From NCBI GenBank assembly GCA_036258055.1, contig DATAEK010000371.1, forward strand, positions 1 through 45,622: a DNA stretch of 45,622 nucleotides, read 5' to 3'. The notes under the pieces are model-generated. The model saw only the letters and a list, made by a program, of their open reading frames with translations. It had not been told where the DNA came from and ran no database searches. The stretch comes from DATAEK01 sp036258055 (GTDB lineage Bacteria; Acidobacteriota; Vicinamibacteria; Vicinamibacterales; 2-12-FULL-66-21). The position numbers were made by a program, and so were the translations under genes. Shown one piece after another: positions 7,170 through 16,100 of this stretch (its first letter is position 1; each line of letters starts with the position of its first letter).

Positions 7170-7796
7170 ATGGACATCCCCCGCGCGCTGGCGCAGATCG
7201 AACAGATCCACGAGCAGCTGGCCAAGGGAGAGGTCTATCGGGGCTATCGATCGCTGCCCCTGGCTGCGTCCGGGGTGATCGGAATTGCCGCTGCGTGGTT
7301 GCAGCCGCGTGCCGTCCCGGACCACGATCCCGTCGGGTTCGTGCTCTATTGGGTTGCGGTCGCGGCGATCGCCGGATTCGTGGGCATCAGCGAGATCGTC
7401 TACAACTACGTGGTGCACGACGATGTGGGCGCGAGGCGGCGAACGCGACTGGTGGTGGGACAGTTCCTGCCCAGCCTGCTCGGCGGCGCGATCGTGACCG
7501 CGAGCTTCGTGCGCCTGAGCGCGGCGCTCGTGCCGCTCTTGCCTGGACTCTGGGCGATCTGTTTCGGTATCGGCACGTTCGCCTCGCGGCCGTATCTGCC
7601 TCGCGCGAGCGGCTACGTCGCGCTCTTCTACTACGCAGCCGGTGTTGTGCTGCTCTGGATCGCGCGGGGACCCGAACCACTCGCGGGCTGGTGGGTCGGC
7701 GGCACATTCTGCGCCGGACAGATGCTCGCGGCGCTCGTGCTGTACTGGAATCTCGAACGAAACGACAGCGGACCTGACACGGGATACCAGAGATGA
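7170..7796 (+). CDS. Multi-pass membrane protein of unknown function
   Basis: I do not recognise a named family. The 208 residues start with a short amphipathic stretch (ALAQIEQIHEQLAKGEVY), followed by about six membrane segments: near PLAASGVIGIAAAWL, FVLYWVAVAAIAGFVGI, LPSLLGGAIVTASFV, LLPGLWAICFGIGTF, GYVALFYYAAGVVLLWIA and WWVGGTFCAGQMLAALVLYW. The start has a good ribosome-binding site (AGGGAG, about 5 bp upstream). The stop overlaps the next start as ATGA. Membrane protein plus small winged-helix regulator as a coupled pair recurs in several phyla, where the regulator probably controls the pair; that role is inference. Repeat copy A ends 43 bp upstream. Confidence 0.85.
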   Translation: MDIPRALAQIEQIHEQLAKGEVYRGYRSLPLAASGVIGIAAAWLQPRAVPDHDPVGFVLYWVAVAAIAGFVGISEIVYNYVVHDDVGARRRTRLVVGQFLPSLLGGAIVTASFVRLSAALVPLLPGLWAICFGIGTFASRPYLPRASGYVALFYYAAGVVLLWIARGPEPLAGWWVGGTFCAGQMLAALVLYWNLERNDSGPDTGYQR

Positions 7797-8191
7797 AGAA
7801 GAAGAAACCGGCCGACACTGAGCGCCCCGGACGCTTTGCCTACGAAGGCCTCGAGCGCGTGCTGCACGAGAAGGCGCGGCTCGGCATCATGACGTCGCTC
7901 GTCATGCGGCCCGAGGGGCTGCTGTTCTCCGATCTGAAGAAGCTCTGCTCGCTGACCGACGGCAACTTGAGCCGTCACCTCGACGTGCTGCGCGAGGCGG
8001 GGCTCGTCGAAGTGTGGAAGGGATTCGAAAACCGGCGGCCACAGACACTGTGCCGGCTCTCTCCCGAGGGGCGTCAACGCTTCCAGGCGTATCTCGAAGA
8101 GCTCGAGCACGTCGTTCGCGATGCGATGCCGAAGGCGGCACGGCGCGTCGATCATCTGCCGGATTTGCCCCCTGGGTTCCAGCCTGCCTGA
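7793..8191 (+). CDS. Winged-helix transcriptional regulator (MarR/ArsR-like)
   Basis: The 132-residue protein has a single winged-helix DNA-binding domain. After a lysine-rich start come the helix LERVLHEKARLGIMTSLV, then the helix-turn-helix FSDLKKLCSLTDGNLSRHLD with recognition helix through VLREAGLVEV, then a wing (KGFENRRPQTLCRLSPEG) and a closing helix RQRFQAYLEELEHVV. The pattern 'LtdGNLSrHL..Lee.GlV' is typical of the small ArsR/MarR-like regulators annotated as winged-helix DNA-binding proteins. No metal-binding Cys pair is present. The ATGA overlap with the membrane protein points to coupled translation. It probably binds as a dimer near the 7170 promoter; no clear palindrome identifies the operator. 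Confidence 0.88.
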   Translation: MKKKKPADTERPGRFAYEGLERVLHEKARLGIMTSLVMRPEGLLFSDLKKLCSLTDGNLSRHLDVLREAGLVEVWKGFENRRPQTLCRLSPEGRQRFQAYLEELEHVVRDAMPKAARRVDHLPDLPPGFQPA

Positions 8192-8245
8192 CGTCGCGCA
8201 GCTTCAGCGCGTCTCGATCCGGCGTTCCTCGCTGAAGAGAGCCTG

Positions 8246-8692
8246 CTAGCGGAGCCGGCTGGCCAGGCGGGGTCTGACCCGATTCCAGATGCGCCGGACG
8301 GGGTGCTTTTTGAGCAGCGACGTCGCGTCATCGAGTGGCGCCCACCGTCGGTCCCGGAACGACTCCTCCATCCAGTGAGACTGCGTCCTCAGAACCTCCA
8401 TCACGTACACGGCCACAACGAAGCGGGCGCCGCGCTTCTGATACTCGTAGGTCCCGATGGTGCGGCCTCTCACGCGGCCCTGAAGACCTGCTTCCTCGTG
8501 TGCTTCGGTCAACGCCGCCTGTTCGCGAGTGTCGCCGTCATCGATGAAACCCTTCGGTATGCTCCAGGTGCGAGATCCCTGCCGGCGAATCAGGCACACT
8601 TCCAAATCGTCCTTTTTACGCCGTAGCGCGATGACGGCGACCTGGTGCGGCGCCTTGGTATCGCGACGGCGGCGCTCGGAATGTTGGGGCAT
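8246..8692 (-). CDS. Nudix hydrolase
   Basis: The 148-residue protein has one Nudix fold. The Nudix box runs from GFIDDGDTREQAAL to TEAHEEAGL. Compared with the consensus GX5EX7REUXEEXGU, the first Glu is Asp and the Arg of REU is Thr, while the catalytic EE pair and the Gly are kept. WSIPKGFIDDGD resembles the diadenosine-polyphosphate/diphosphoinositol-phosphate branch (Ap4A, DIPP-like), which often has WslPKG before the box. Substrate is therefore guessed as a dinucleoside polyphosphate. The gene is transcribed alone, convergent with the regulator gene and divergent from the GH2 gene. Confidence 0.88.
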   Translation of the reverse strand: MPQHSERRRRDTKAPHQVAVIALRRKKDDLEVCLIRRQGSRTWSIPKGFIDDGDTREQAALTEAHEEAGLQGRVRGRTIGTYEYQKRGARFVVAVYVMEVLRTQSHWMEESFRDRRWAPLDDATSLLKKHPVRRIWNRVRPRLASRLR

Positions 8693-8818
8693 CAGAGTCC
8701 TACAGGGTTCTCGGGTCAGGCGGACCGCGGATAGCGGACGGCGGCCTGCGGCCTTCGATTCTGCCGCGCTGTGCCTATCGGCGCGTCCTGCGACCCTATG
8801 GTACAGTCACGCGCCGTG

Positions 8819-10681
8819 ATGCGACGTCCCTCGTTCGGAATCGGCGCATGGCGTGAGTATCGCTGGTCCGCGAACCGATGTGGAAGATGGCTGCTGCTCG
8901 CGCTGCTCGCCGCGGGTATCGGTCTCGCGGCCCAACCTTCGGTACCCCGCCCGGAACATCCCCGGCCGGACCTCATGCGCGCCGAATGGCTGTCGCTGAA
9001 CGGCGCCTGGGAATTCGAGTTCGACGATCAGAACCGCGGCTTGGCCGAGCGCTGGTTCCGGCGGGACGAACCGTTCAGCAAGCGGATCACGGTTCCCTAC
9101 GCGTTTCAAACCAAGCTCAGCGGCATCAACGAGCGCGCGTTCCATGACGTCGTCTGGTACCGCCGGGCGATCGACGTACCTCGCGCCTGGCGCGGAAAGC
9201 GCGTGCTCCTGAATTTCGGCGCCGTGGACTACATCGCGACGATCTGGATCAACGGCGAGCAGGCGGCGACCCATCGCGGCGGACACACGCCGTTCAGCGC
9301 CGACATCACCGACTGGCTCAAAGGATCGGGAAACGTCGTCACGGTTCGCGTCGAGGATCCCTCGACCGATCGCACGATCCCACGCGGCAAGCAGTACTGG
9401 CACGAGCAGTCCGAGTCGATTTTTTACACCCGCACGACCGGGATCTGGCAGACGGTCTGGATCGAAGCCGCGGATCGGACGCACATCGCGACGCTTCGAA
9501 TGACGCCCGATATCGATCGCGCGCAGCTCACCGTCCAGGCCACGGCGACAGACGGCGCCCAGAGCGGCCTCAGACTCCGCGTGACGTTGACGCTGCGAGA
9601 CCAGACGACGGCGCAATCCGAGAGCACCTGCGGATCCCGAGGTTGCACGACGGTCCTGACACTCGATCGCCAGGAGCTCTGGAGTCCCGAGCACCCGACG
9701 CTCTACGACGCGACCGTGGAGCTCCTGTCAGGCACCGAGGTGCGCGACAGGGTCACGTCGTACGTCGGGCTGCGCAAGGTCGGCGTCCACGCCGGCCGTG
9801 TGTATCTCAACAACGCGCCCTACTTTCTCCGGATGGTCCTCGACCAGGGGTACTGGCCGGAGAGCCTGCTGACGCCGCCGAGCGACGCAGCAATCCAGTT
9901 CGACATCAAGATGACGAAGGCGTTCGGCTTCAACGGCGCGAGGAAACATCAGAAGGTCGAGGATCCTCGGTGGCTGTACTGGGCGGACAAGCTGGGACTG
10001 CTGGTGTGGGGCGAGATGGCGAACGCGTATTACTACACGCCCGAGTACGTCTCACGGTTCGTGAGCGAGTGGCAGGAAGCACTCGCACGCGACTACAACC
10101 ATCCGAGCATCATCACGTGGGTGCCGATCAACGAGAGTTGGGGCGTGCCGGGTGTACTGACACTCGCTGAGCAACAGGAACACATCAAGAGCTTGTACCG
10201 CCTCACCCGATCGCTCGACGCGACACGGCTGGTGATCGACAACGACGGATGGGAGCACACCGACTCGACCGATCTCACGACGATCCACGATTACGCGAGC
10301 TCTGGCGCTGAGCTGAGCGCCAAATACGAGCATCTGAACGACGAGTCACGGGGCATTCCGCGAAACGGCAAGGAAGCGCTGGCATTCGGATACAGGTACA
10401 ACGGAACGCCGTTCGTGCTCACGGAGTTCGGCGGCATCGCGTTCCGTCTTGGGGCGAAGCAGACGGAGAACGAATGGGGCTACTCGGGCATCGAGCCGAC
10501 GCAGGAAGCATTTCTCGAAAGGCTGGAAGGGCTCGTCAACGCGATTCGCGGGAATCCCGCGTGGGCGGGCTTCTGCTACACGCAGCTGACCGACGTCGAG
10601 CAGGAGATCAACGGTCTGATGACCTTCGACCGAACCCCCAAAGCCGATCCCGACGTGCTCAAGAAGATCATTGCGAAGTGA
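8819..10681 (+). CDS. Secreted glycoside hydrolase family 2 protein
   Basis: I start at ATG 8819 (620 residues); GTG at 8816 or ATG at 8771 would also be in frame. The N-terminus is a signal peptide with an arginine-rich n-region and the core LLLALLAAGIGLAAQ. Next come the GH2 sugar-binding jelly roll (WLSLNGAWEFEFDD, VVWYRRAIDVPRAWRGKRV, AVDYIATIWINGEQ), an Ig-like domain ending at about LWSPEHPTLYDATVEL, and a TIM barrel. The acid/base is Glu 439 in PINESWG (codon 10133-10135) and the nucleophile Glu 536 in VLTEFGG (codon 10424-10426). Members include beta-galactosidases, mannosidases and glucuronidases; I cannot say which. A role in periplasmic or extracellular polysaccharide breakdown is inferred. 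The 3' end overlaps the convergent gene by 14 bp. Confidence 0.92.
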   Translation: MRRPSFGIGAWREYRWSANRCGRWLLLALLAAGIGLAAQPSVPRPEHPRPDLMRAEWLSLNGAWEFEFDDQNRGLAERWFRRDEPFSKRITVPYAFQTKLSGINERAFHDVVWYRRAIDVPRAWRGKRVLLNFGAVDYIATIWINGEQAATHRGGHTPFSADITDWLKGSGNVVTVRVEDPSTDRTIPRGKQYWHEQSESIFYTRTTGIWQTVWIEAADRTHIATLRMTPDIDRAQLTVQATATDGAQSGLRLRVTLTLRDQTTAQSESTCGSRGCTTVLTLDRQELWSPEHPTLYDATVELLSGTEVRDRVTSYVGLRKVGVHAGRVYLNNAPYFLRMVLDQGYWPESLLTPPSDAAIQFDIKMTKAFGFNGARKHQKVEDPRWLYWADKLGLLVWGEMANAYYYTPEYVSRFVSEWQEALARDYNHPSIITWVPINESWGVPGVLTLAEQQEHIKSLYRLTRSLDATRLVIDNDGWEHTDSTDLTTIHDYASSGAELSAKYEHLNDESRGIPRNGKEALAFGYRYNGTPFVLTEFGGIAFRLGAKQTENEWGYSGIEPTQEAFLERLEGLVNAIRGNPAWAGFCYTQLTDVEQEINGLMTFDRTPKADPDVLKKIIAK

Positions 10682-11447
10682 GCGCCCACCGGCCGTCGTC
10701 TTCCCGCACGCGGCCTTCCTTCAGCAGTTTCGCGAGGTGCGCGCGCATCATCTCGGCTGCCGCAGGCGCGAGCGTCACTGCCAGATCCGGGTAGATCGCC
10801 GCAACGAGTTGCTCGGCACTCGAGGCGCCACGTCGCAGACCGGCGACGACCTGCGCTTCCCGCTCGGCGCGATGCTGGAGATAGGACTCGATGACCCGAT
10901 CGGGATCCTCGATGACCGGCCCATGCCCCGGCAGCAATCGCTTCGGCCCGAGCCCGCGGACACGCTGAAGCGATCGAAGGTATTCGGCGAGATCGCCGCC
11001 CTGCGACGGCGAGATCACGATCGTCCCGCCGATCCGAACGAGATCTCCGCAGTAGAGGTCCCCTTCCCTTTCATCGAAGAAGCAACAGTGATCCGGTGAA
11101 TGCCCCGGCGTGGCGACGATACTCAACGATCCGTCGCCGGCATCGACCCGGCCGCCGTCGGCAAGGGCGACCGCGCCGGCCGGGATGTTGGGCGGCATCT
11201 TGCTGACGCGGAGGCGCGGCCATCGATCGATGAGCGCCGGGACACCGGACACGTGATCCGGATGGCCGTGCGTAATCAGGACGGACTCGAGCGCCTCACC
11301 ATTCAAGGCGCGTTCGATGCTCGAGATGTGTTCAGCAGCACCGACACCGGCATCGACGAGCGCAGGGTGCGAACCGGAGAGAAGGTAGGTGTTGTTGCCG
11401 GTTGGACCGGTCCAGTCGGAGGCGTTGTGCGCGAGCAGCGCAAGCAC
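10668..11447 (-). CDS. Metallo-beta-lactamase-fold hydrolase (LACTB2-like)
   Basis: The 259-residue protein has the metallo-beta-lactamase motif THGHPDHVSG, then a later His in TPGHSPDHCC, Asp in LYCGDLV and His in LLPGHGPVI: the full two-zinc ligand set. The C-terminal 70 residues (from about VAGLRRGASSAEQLVAAIY to HLAKLLKEGRV) form the helical winged-helix-like domain found in LACTB2-type proteins, some of which are RNA endonucleases and others thioester hydrolases. I cannot decide between these. It begins one base before the stop of the beta-barrel gene's coding region in minus-strand order (11449), so it is probably co-transcribed at the end of that operon. Its 3' end overlaps GH2 by 14 bp. 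Confidence 0.9.
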   Translation of the reverse strand: MLALLAHNASDWTGPTGNNTYLLSGSHPALVDAGVGAAEHISSIERALNGEALESVLITHGHPDHVSGVPALIDRWPRLRVSKMPPNIPAGAVALADGGRVDAGDGSLSIVATPGHSPDHCCFFDEREGDLYCGDLVRIGGTIVISPSQGGDLAEYLRSLQRVRGLGPKRLLPGHGPVIEDPDRVIESYLQHRAEREAQVVAGLRRGASSAEQLVAAIYPDLAVTLAPAAAEMMRAHLAKLLKEGRVREDDGRWALTSQ

Positions 11448-11448
11448 G

Positions 11449-12807
11449 TCAGAAATAGTACTTCAGCCGCAGATAGACGAAGTCGCTGTCCGCGAATCGA
11501 CCGACGAGACTCGGACCCCGCCCGGCGAACCATCCGGCTGACGCTTCGAATGCGACGTTGTCCCGGAGCTCTGCGATCGCGATCGCCCGCAGGAACGCCT
11601 CTTCGTCCGGCACGTTGACGACCGCGAATGATCGCAACCGGTACTTGTCCCGAGCGAACGTGCGATCCGCGGAGACGATGAACGACAGGTCTTGACGACT
11701 GGTCTCGAGACGTGTCGCTCTCAACAGCGGCGCGTCGTACGACTCCGAGTGGAAAAGGACCGTGCCGCTGAACGTGTAGGAACCGGCCCGCCGATCGACA
11801 CCGGCGCCCGCATCGAACGAATGCCCGCTGACACTCCGGAGATCCTCCGACTGGAAGTGATCGTCCACGAATGCGGCAATCTCGGACCGCACGCCCCACT
11901 TGCCGTGCGTCGTCTCCAGATCACCACCGATCATCGTGAACCGCGGATATGTCAGATCGACAGTGAGCGAGCGTGGTGACGAGGCTGCGCCAGTCACGGC
12001 TGCAGGCGCTGGAAGGGCGGGGAGCTCGTACAGGCCGAATGGCTCGATGCCCCGGTAGACGACAACGCCCCAGTCCAGTCTGTGAAGGGTTGACGTGAGG
12101 CGCACGCCGCCCTGGAGGTTGCCTGCGGCGGTTCCTGGTTGCCTGTCGACAATCTCCGGGGGCAACGTCGGACAGCCGAGCGCCTGGCACGCGACCAGAC
12201 CGTAGATTGGCGCCGCAGGGTTGAAGGGAGACGTCGGCTCGTCGAGTTGATCGAAGCGCCCTCGTCTGAAGGTCGGCACGAGCACGCCCTCGATGGCCGT
12301 CTCGCCGCTTACAAACGTCCGTGCCCTGACGAGCGGAACGGGCAGACGCGCTTCGCTTCGACCCTCGAAGAAGAATCGCGACACGTCCAGCGGGTTGACG
12401 ACATCGGTCGGCTGAATCTCGTCGAGCTTTCCCCAGATGACTCTTGTCAGACCGACGACGATGTCCGCTCGCGACCAGGTCAGCGTCAGGTTCGCGTCCT
12501 GCACCCGCACGATCGCGTCAGTGACCCGGCGCCGGCTGGTCGCGCCATTCGCCTCGAGCCGTGGACGCCGGGACACAAGTCCCTCCGCAAATCCTGACAG
12601 CGTCAGACGAATGTGGTCGGACGGCGTGAGCTTTTCTTCAACGAAGAGGCGGGGCCTGAGCTCGACGGTTTCCTCGCGGTTCGGGACGTAGTCGAAGAAC
12701 ACCGAGGCGTAGCCTGTCGGTCGCATCTGGGCGCCGGCCGAAGCTGTCCACGCAAACAGAACGATCAGAGCTGAAATCAGGCGAGGCACGGTCACCGACT
12801 TCCTCAC
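11449..12807 (-). CDS. Outer-membrane beta-barrel protein of the MMPL operon (DUF1302-like)
   Basis: The start is GTG 12807, overlapping the MMPL stop as GTGA; the frame stays open far upstream but only as an antisense shadow inside the MMPL gene. The 452 residues begin with a signal peptide (PRLISALIVLFAWTASAGAQ). After it come many alternating strands and a C-terminal YLRLKYYF that ends in Phe, as needed for barrel insertion. The placement and pattern (LTWSRADIVVGLTRVIWGKLD, PTDVVNPLDVSRFF) resemble the DUF1302/alginate-export-type barrels found with RND lipid transporters. It probably forms the outer-membrane step for the substrate handled by MMPL and LolA-like partners. Barrel topology is well supported, the family name less so. 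Confidence 0.82.
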   Translation of the reverse strand: MRKSVTVPRLISALIVLFAWTASAGAQMRPTGYASVFFDYVPNREETVELRPRLFVEEKLTPSDHIRLTLSGFAEGLVSRRPRLEANGATSRRRVTDAIVRVQDANLTLTWSRADIVVGLTRVIWGKLDEIQPTDVVNPLDVSRFFFEGRSEARLPVPLVRARTFVSGETAIEGVLVPTFRRGRFDQLDEPTSPFNPAAPIYGLVACQALGCPTLPPEIVDRQPGTAAGNLQGGVRLTSTLHRLDWGVVVYRGIEPFGLYELPALPAPAAVTGAASSPRSLTVDLTYPRFTMIGGDLETTHGKWGVRSEIAAFVDDHFQSEDLRSVSGHSFDAGAGVDRRAGSYTFSGTVLFHSESYDAPLLRATRLETSRQDLSFIVSADRTFARDKYRLRSFAVVNVPDEEAFLRAIAIAELRDNVAFEASAGWFAGRGPSLVGRFADSDFVYLRLKYYF

Positions 12808-15146
12808 GCCGCCGCGAGCGGCGCTCGCGGGCCTCGCAGCGCCTCGGCGCCGAACACGCGCGGCAGGAGCTTGATCGTGGCGGGCAGGATGAACACCTCG
12901 GCGAGGAACGCCACGGCCATGGTCAGGGCCAGCAGACCGCCGAACCACGCCGTTGGTTTGTATTCGGAGAGCATCAGTACGCCGTACCCGCAGCTGTTGA
13001 TGAGCGCGGTCGTGAGCGACGCGCGTCCCTCGTGCGCCGTCGCGATGCCGATGGCCTCGTCGGTCGTCGCGCCGGACGCGATTTCCCTTCGATACCGGTT
13101 GATGAAATGAATCGTGTCGTCGTCCACGACCCCCAGCGCCACGCTGGCAACCATGATCGTCGCGATGTTCATCGAGATGCTGAGATAACCCATGACCCCC
13201 AGGACCGCGAGAACCGGAAGAACGTTCGGTGCCAGCGTGAGCACGCCGAAACGGGCGGATCGAAAAACGATGAAGATGACGCCGAACACCGTGACGAACG
13301 CGGTTGCGAAGCTGCTCAACTGAGACGTGACGAGGTAGTGGTCGAGCGTGCTGAACAAGCGCCCGGCACCGGTGGTGAGCACGGTGATGCCCGTGCCCGC
13401 AAACGCGTCCTTCGCGAGGGCATCGGCTTGCTCCACCTGCTCCAGCACGACGTCCGAGCTCATGGACTGCAGCTTGATCGCGACCTGCGCCCGCGAATAG
13501 TCGCTCGCCACAACCCGTTCGAGCTCGTGGCGCCCCTCGCCACCGAGCGCGAACACGAACAGCTCCTGCGCAATCGTGTCGCCGTCCTGCGGAATTCTCT
13601 CCGCGTCGGGCCGGCCGTCGTTGAGGACTTTGTTGATCCGTTTCACGTAGTCGGCAACCGACGTCACCTTCCGCACGTGCGGAAACTGTCTCAGGCGATC
13701 CTGCAGCCGATCGAGCCGCTGCAGCGTTTCCGGCGATTTCATCGATTCCGGGGGGCCCTCCAGCATGATCTGAAAGCTGTAGATACCCGAGAGCTCCTGG
13801 TCGATGATGGCCGCCGACTGACTGAGCGGATGCGATCGGCTGAAGAAGTTGATGTGGTTGGTGTCCACATGCAAACGCAGCATGCCGGCTGCCGCAATCG
13901 TCCCGACGGCGAGCGAAATCGCGAGCACACGCCGCGGGTGCTCGCACGAGAAACGGGCGACCCGCTGCAGCGGAGCGATCAGATAGCGCTCGTGCGGCGC
14001 CTCGCCCGTTTCCGCTTTGACGAGCGACAACAGCGTCGGCACGAGGACCAGCGAGATCGCGAAGTCGACCATGATGCCGACCGCCGATCCGATGCCGAAC
14101 GATCGCACTGCTACGACGTCGCTCGTCGCCAGAGACAACATGCCAAGCGCCGTCGTCCCGCTGGCGCCCAGCAGGGGCGCCGCCAGGTGCGACACCGTAC
14201 GCTTGAACGCCTCTTCGGTGTCGTGATGCCGGCGCTCCTCGTCCCAGTGTTGCATCATGTGGACGTCATCGGCGATGGCGAGCACGACGATGAGCGGGAC
14301 GATCATGCTGGCCAGGACGTTGAACGTGAACCCCATCAGCACGTAGAGGCCGAGCGTCCACAACACGCTGACGGTTATCGCAATGACCGACAAGACCATC
14401 TTCCGGACGGATCGGAACGTCAGGTAGATGGCGAGGACGGTGAAGAACAGGATCGGCGGCGTGAAGGTCCGCTGGCTGGCGAGGGTGATGCGATTGTAGG
14501 TCTCGCTGATCTCCAGGCTGCCGTTGTAGAACGCCTTCACCCCTTGGGGCAGCTGCGGATCGACGATGGCGTGGATCCGCTGGATGACGCCGCCGCGTAC
14601 TTCGTCGATGCGATCCTCGTCGAACGTCACCACGATGGCGGTGACGGTCCCGTCGTCGGAAATCAGATCGCCGCGAATGAGATCGTCGTCCAACGTCCTC
14701 CGCTGGATCTCGGCCGGATCCCGGCGCTCGAGGCCTTCGAGAAGGGGTTTGACCTCCAGTCCTCCCTCGTCCGATGGATCGGCGGGTCGAGGCGTCGTCA
14801 GCGCCTCGACGGTCGTCGCGGTCGCCAGGCTCGCGACGTGTTGCACGGTTTCGACGCGCTCGATGTCGCCGCTGATGCGATCGATGAACCGGAGCGTGTC
14901 GCGCGAGAAGATCCGCTCGGGGGAATCGGCCTGGAGAGCCACGATCAGGGAGCGGGTACCCCCGAACTCGGTGCGAAACCGTTCGTAGTCGCGGTAGACG
15001 GGGTCAGCCTTCGAGAACCACGCCGTGATGTCGTTGTCGATGACCGTGACGTTGGCGAGTGGCGCCTGCGCGATCGCGCCGATCACGATGAACGCGCTCA
15101 GCTGGTATCGCCAGCGATAGATGAACCAGGCGAGCGCGCGGCTCAT
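12804..15146 (-). CDS. MMPL/RND-superfamily inner-membrane transporter
   Basis: The 780 residues show the duplicated RND layout: one N-terminal helix, a large periplasmic loop, then a block of five or six helices (from about ILFFTVLAIYLTFRSV to a helix near GIMVDFAISLVLVPTL), a second N-terminal helix, a second loop, and a second block (SSFATAFVTVFGVIFIVF to the end). The conserved acidic patches in helix 4 are visible: AIADDVHMMQHWDEERRH and VVDDDTIHFINRYRRE, the proton-relay sites of MMPL/HpnN-type lipid exporters. Length is normal. It lies between a LolA-like protein and a beta-barrel with 4-bp overlaps on both sides (ATGA and GTGA), so the three are translationally coupled. Cargo is probably a lipid or hydrophobic compound. 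Confidence 0.92.
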   Translation of the reverse strand: MSRALAWFIYRWRYQLSAFIVIGAIAQAPLANVTVIDNDITAWFSKADPVYRDYERFRTEFGGTRSLIVALQADSPERIFSRDTLRFIDRISGDIERVETVQHVASLATATTVEALTTPRPADPSDEGGLEVKPLLEGLERRDPAEIQRRTLDDDLIRGDLISDDGTVTAIVVTFDEDRIDEVRGGVIQRIHAIVDPQLPQGVKAFYNGSLEISETYNRITLASQRTFTPPILFFTVLAIYLTFRSVRKMVLSVIAITVSVLWTLGLYVLMGFTFNVLASMIVPLIVVLAIADDVHMMQHWDEERRHHDTEEAFKRTVSHLAAPLLGASGTTALGMLSLATSDVVAVRSFGIGSAVGIMVDFAISLVLVPTLLSLVKAETGEAPHERYLIAPLQRVARFSCEHPRRVLAISLAVGTIAAAGMLRLHVDTNHINFFSRSHPLSQSAAIIDQELSGIYSFQIMLEGPPESMKSPETLQRLDRLQDRLRQFPHVRKVTSVADYVKRINKVLNDGRPDAERIPQDGDTIAQELFVFALGGEGRHELERVVASDYSRAQVAIKLQSMSSDVVLEQVEQADALAKDAFAGTGITVLTTGAGRLFSTLDHYLVTSQLSSFATAFVTVFGVIFIVFRSARFGVLTLAPNVLPVLAVLGVMGYLSISMNIATIMVASVALGVVDDDTIHFINRYRREIASGATTDEAIGIATAHEGRASLTTALINSCGYGVLMLSEYKPTAWFGGLLALTMAVAFLAEVFILPATIKLLPRVFGAEALRGPRAPLAAA

Positions 15147-15970
15147 TTGGCGGCTCCGCGTTCGAGCTCCCGCCGGCTGAAGTCCGATTCCTTCAAGCCC
15201 ACGTTGTAGGCTGTCTGCTCGAGCACGAGCTCAGTCCGGGTCTTCTCGAGCGCGTTGGTCATTTCCGATTCCATCACCGTCCAGATGCCCTGGATCTGAT
15301 CGACGCGGCGAACGGTGTACACCTTCTGCTTTTCGTTTCGCCGGTTGTAGATCTCCGCAGCCACCACGACGTAGCTGTCCTTCAGAACCAGCGACACGAC
15401 ACGCGGAAACTCGGCCGAGGCGTCCTTGCGTTTGGATTCGAGGCGCCACGCCGCCCGCGGCGGACCGCCGCCGGGTGGCGTCCACGAGGCGGATGTTCCG
15501 TCACCGCCCGCAAACGCGTAGGTGTATTCGTCGAACTCGCGGCCGCCGATGTCCTCGTAGGTGAAGTCGCTGCCGACGAAGCTCTCCTGCGTCTCCGCGC
15601 CCGCGATGCGGCGCACGCGTCCGAGTGACGGCAGGAACAGAAAGCGTTCGTCGTCGGCCGACGGGTGTTCCCAGACCAGAAACCCCGTGCCGCGAATGTC
15701 GTTCGGGTAGGTGAAGTGGAGCAGCAGACGGTCGCCGTCGGGTGTACCGGCACCCTTCCCGCCGCGGAGCGCCAGCAGCGTGAGCGCGCGCTCGCGCATG
15801 CGGCCCTGCCGATCGAAGAGGCGCATGCGCATCTGGCCACGAGAGTCGCGGCCGGTGTCGCGATCCTGAACCTGCCGGGCGACCGACTCCGCGGTGGGCG
15901 ATTGCGCGCCAGGCGTGACGCTCAGGCCGAGGAGGACGAGGGTCAGGATCGCAGCGGTCGGTCGGTGCAT
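15143..15970 (-). CDS. Outer-membrane lipoprotein-sorting (LolA-like) protein
   Basis: I choose ATG 15970 (275 residues) because CGGAG lies about 5 bp upstream; ATG 15991 is possible. The signal peptide is PTAAILTLVLLGLSVTPGAQ. The mature protein has the LolA-like pattern of PF17131: RDTGRDSRGQMRMRLFDRQG, LLHFTYPNDIRGTGFLVWEH, ERFLFLPSLGRVRRIAG, then SFVGSDFTYEDIGGREFDEY. Family members are periplasmic half-barrels that bind lipids or lipoprotein acyl chains, and they often accompany MMPL transporters. It is the first gene of a three-gene operon, with a consensus-like promoter and palindrome at 16032-16061. Function as a periplasmic shuttle between MMPL and the barrel is inference from family and order. 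Confidence 0.88.
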   Translation of the reverse strand: MHRPTAAILTLVLLGLSVTPGAQSPTAESVARQVQDRDTGRDSRGQMRMRLFDRQGRMRERALTLLALRGGKGAGTPDGDRLLLHFTYPNDIRGTGFLVWEHPSADDERFLFLPSLGRVRRIAGAETQESFVGSDFTYEDIGGREFDEYTYAFAGGDGTSASWTPPGGGPPRAAWRLESKRKDASAEFPRVVSLVLKDSYVVVAAEIYNRRNEKQKVYTVRRVDQIQGIWTVMESEMTNALEKTRTELVLEQTAYNVGLKESDFSRRELERGAAK

Positions 15971-16031
15971 GGAACTCCGGTAGCGCCGCACCAGCGGCAG
16001 TCACGCGACGGGATCGACCGAGGACCCTGCG

Positions 16032-16061
16032 ATTATGTGAATCGTTTCACAAACGTGTCAA
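16032..16061 (-). promoter_or_regulatory. Sigma-70-type promoter with TetR-like operator for the LolA/MMPL/barrel operon
   Basis: On the minus strand TTGACA (plus 16056-16061) is a perfect -35 and CATAAT (plus 16032-16037) a 5/6 match to -10, with an 18-bp spacer. The palindrome TGTGAA-N4-TTCACA at 16036-16051 overlaps the spacer and the -10 box. That is the usual position and size for a TetR-family repressor site. Transcription would begin near 16025, about 50 bp before the start codon. No TetR gene lies in this window, so the regulator must be elsewhere. Confidence 0.75.
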
Positions 16062-16100
16062 ATGCTTGTGTTTTCAGGGATTTTCTGGCATTTTGGAGGG

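Noticed and set aside
12808..13947. Upstream extension of the barrel gene reading frame
   Set aside because: The frame overlaps the MMPL gene in the same direction with no protein-like sequence, and the signal peptide begins just after GTG 12807.
13032..15209. Long open frame (725 codons) on the plus strand
   Set aside because: It is antisense to the MMPL gene and its translation is rich in Arg, Asp, His and Glu with no fold-like pattern; this is a shadow frame typical of GC-rich DNA.
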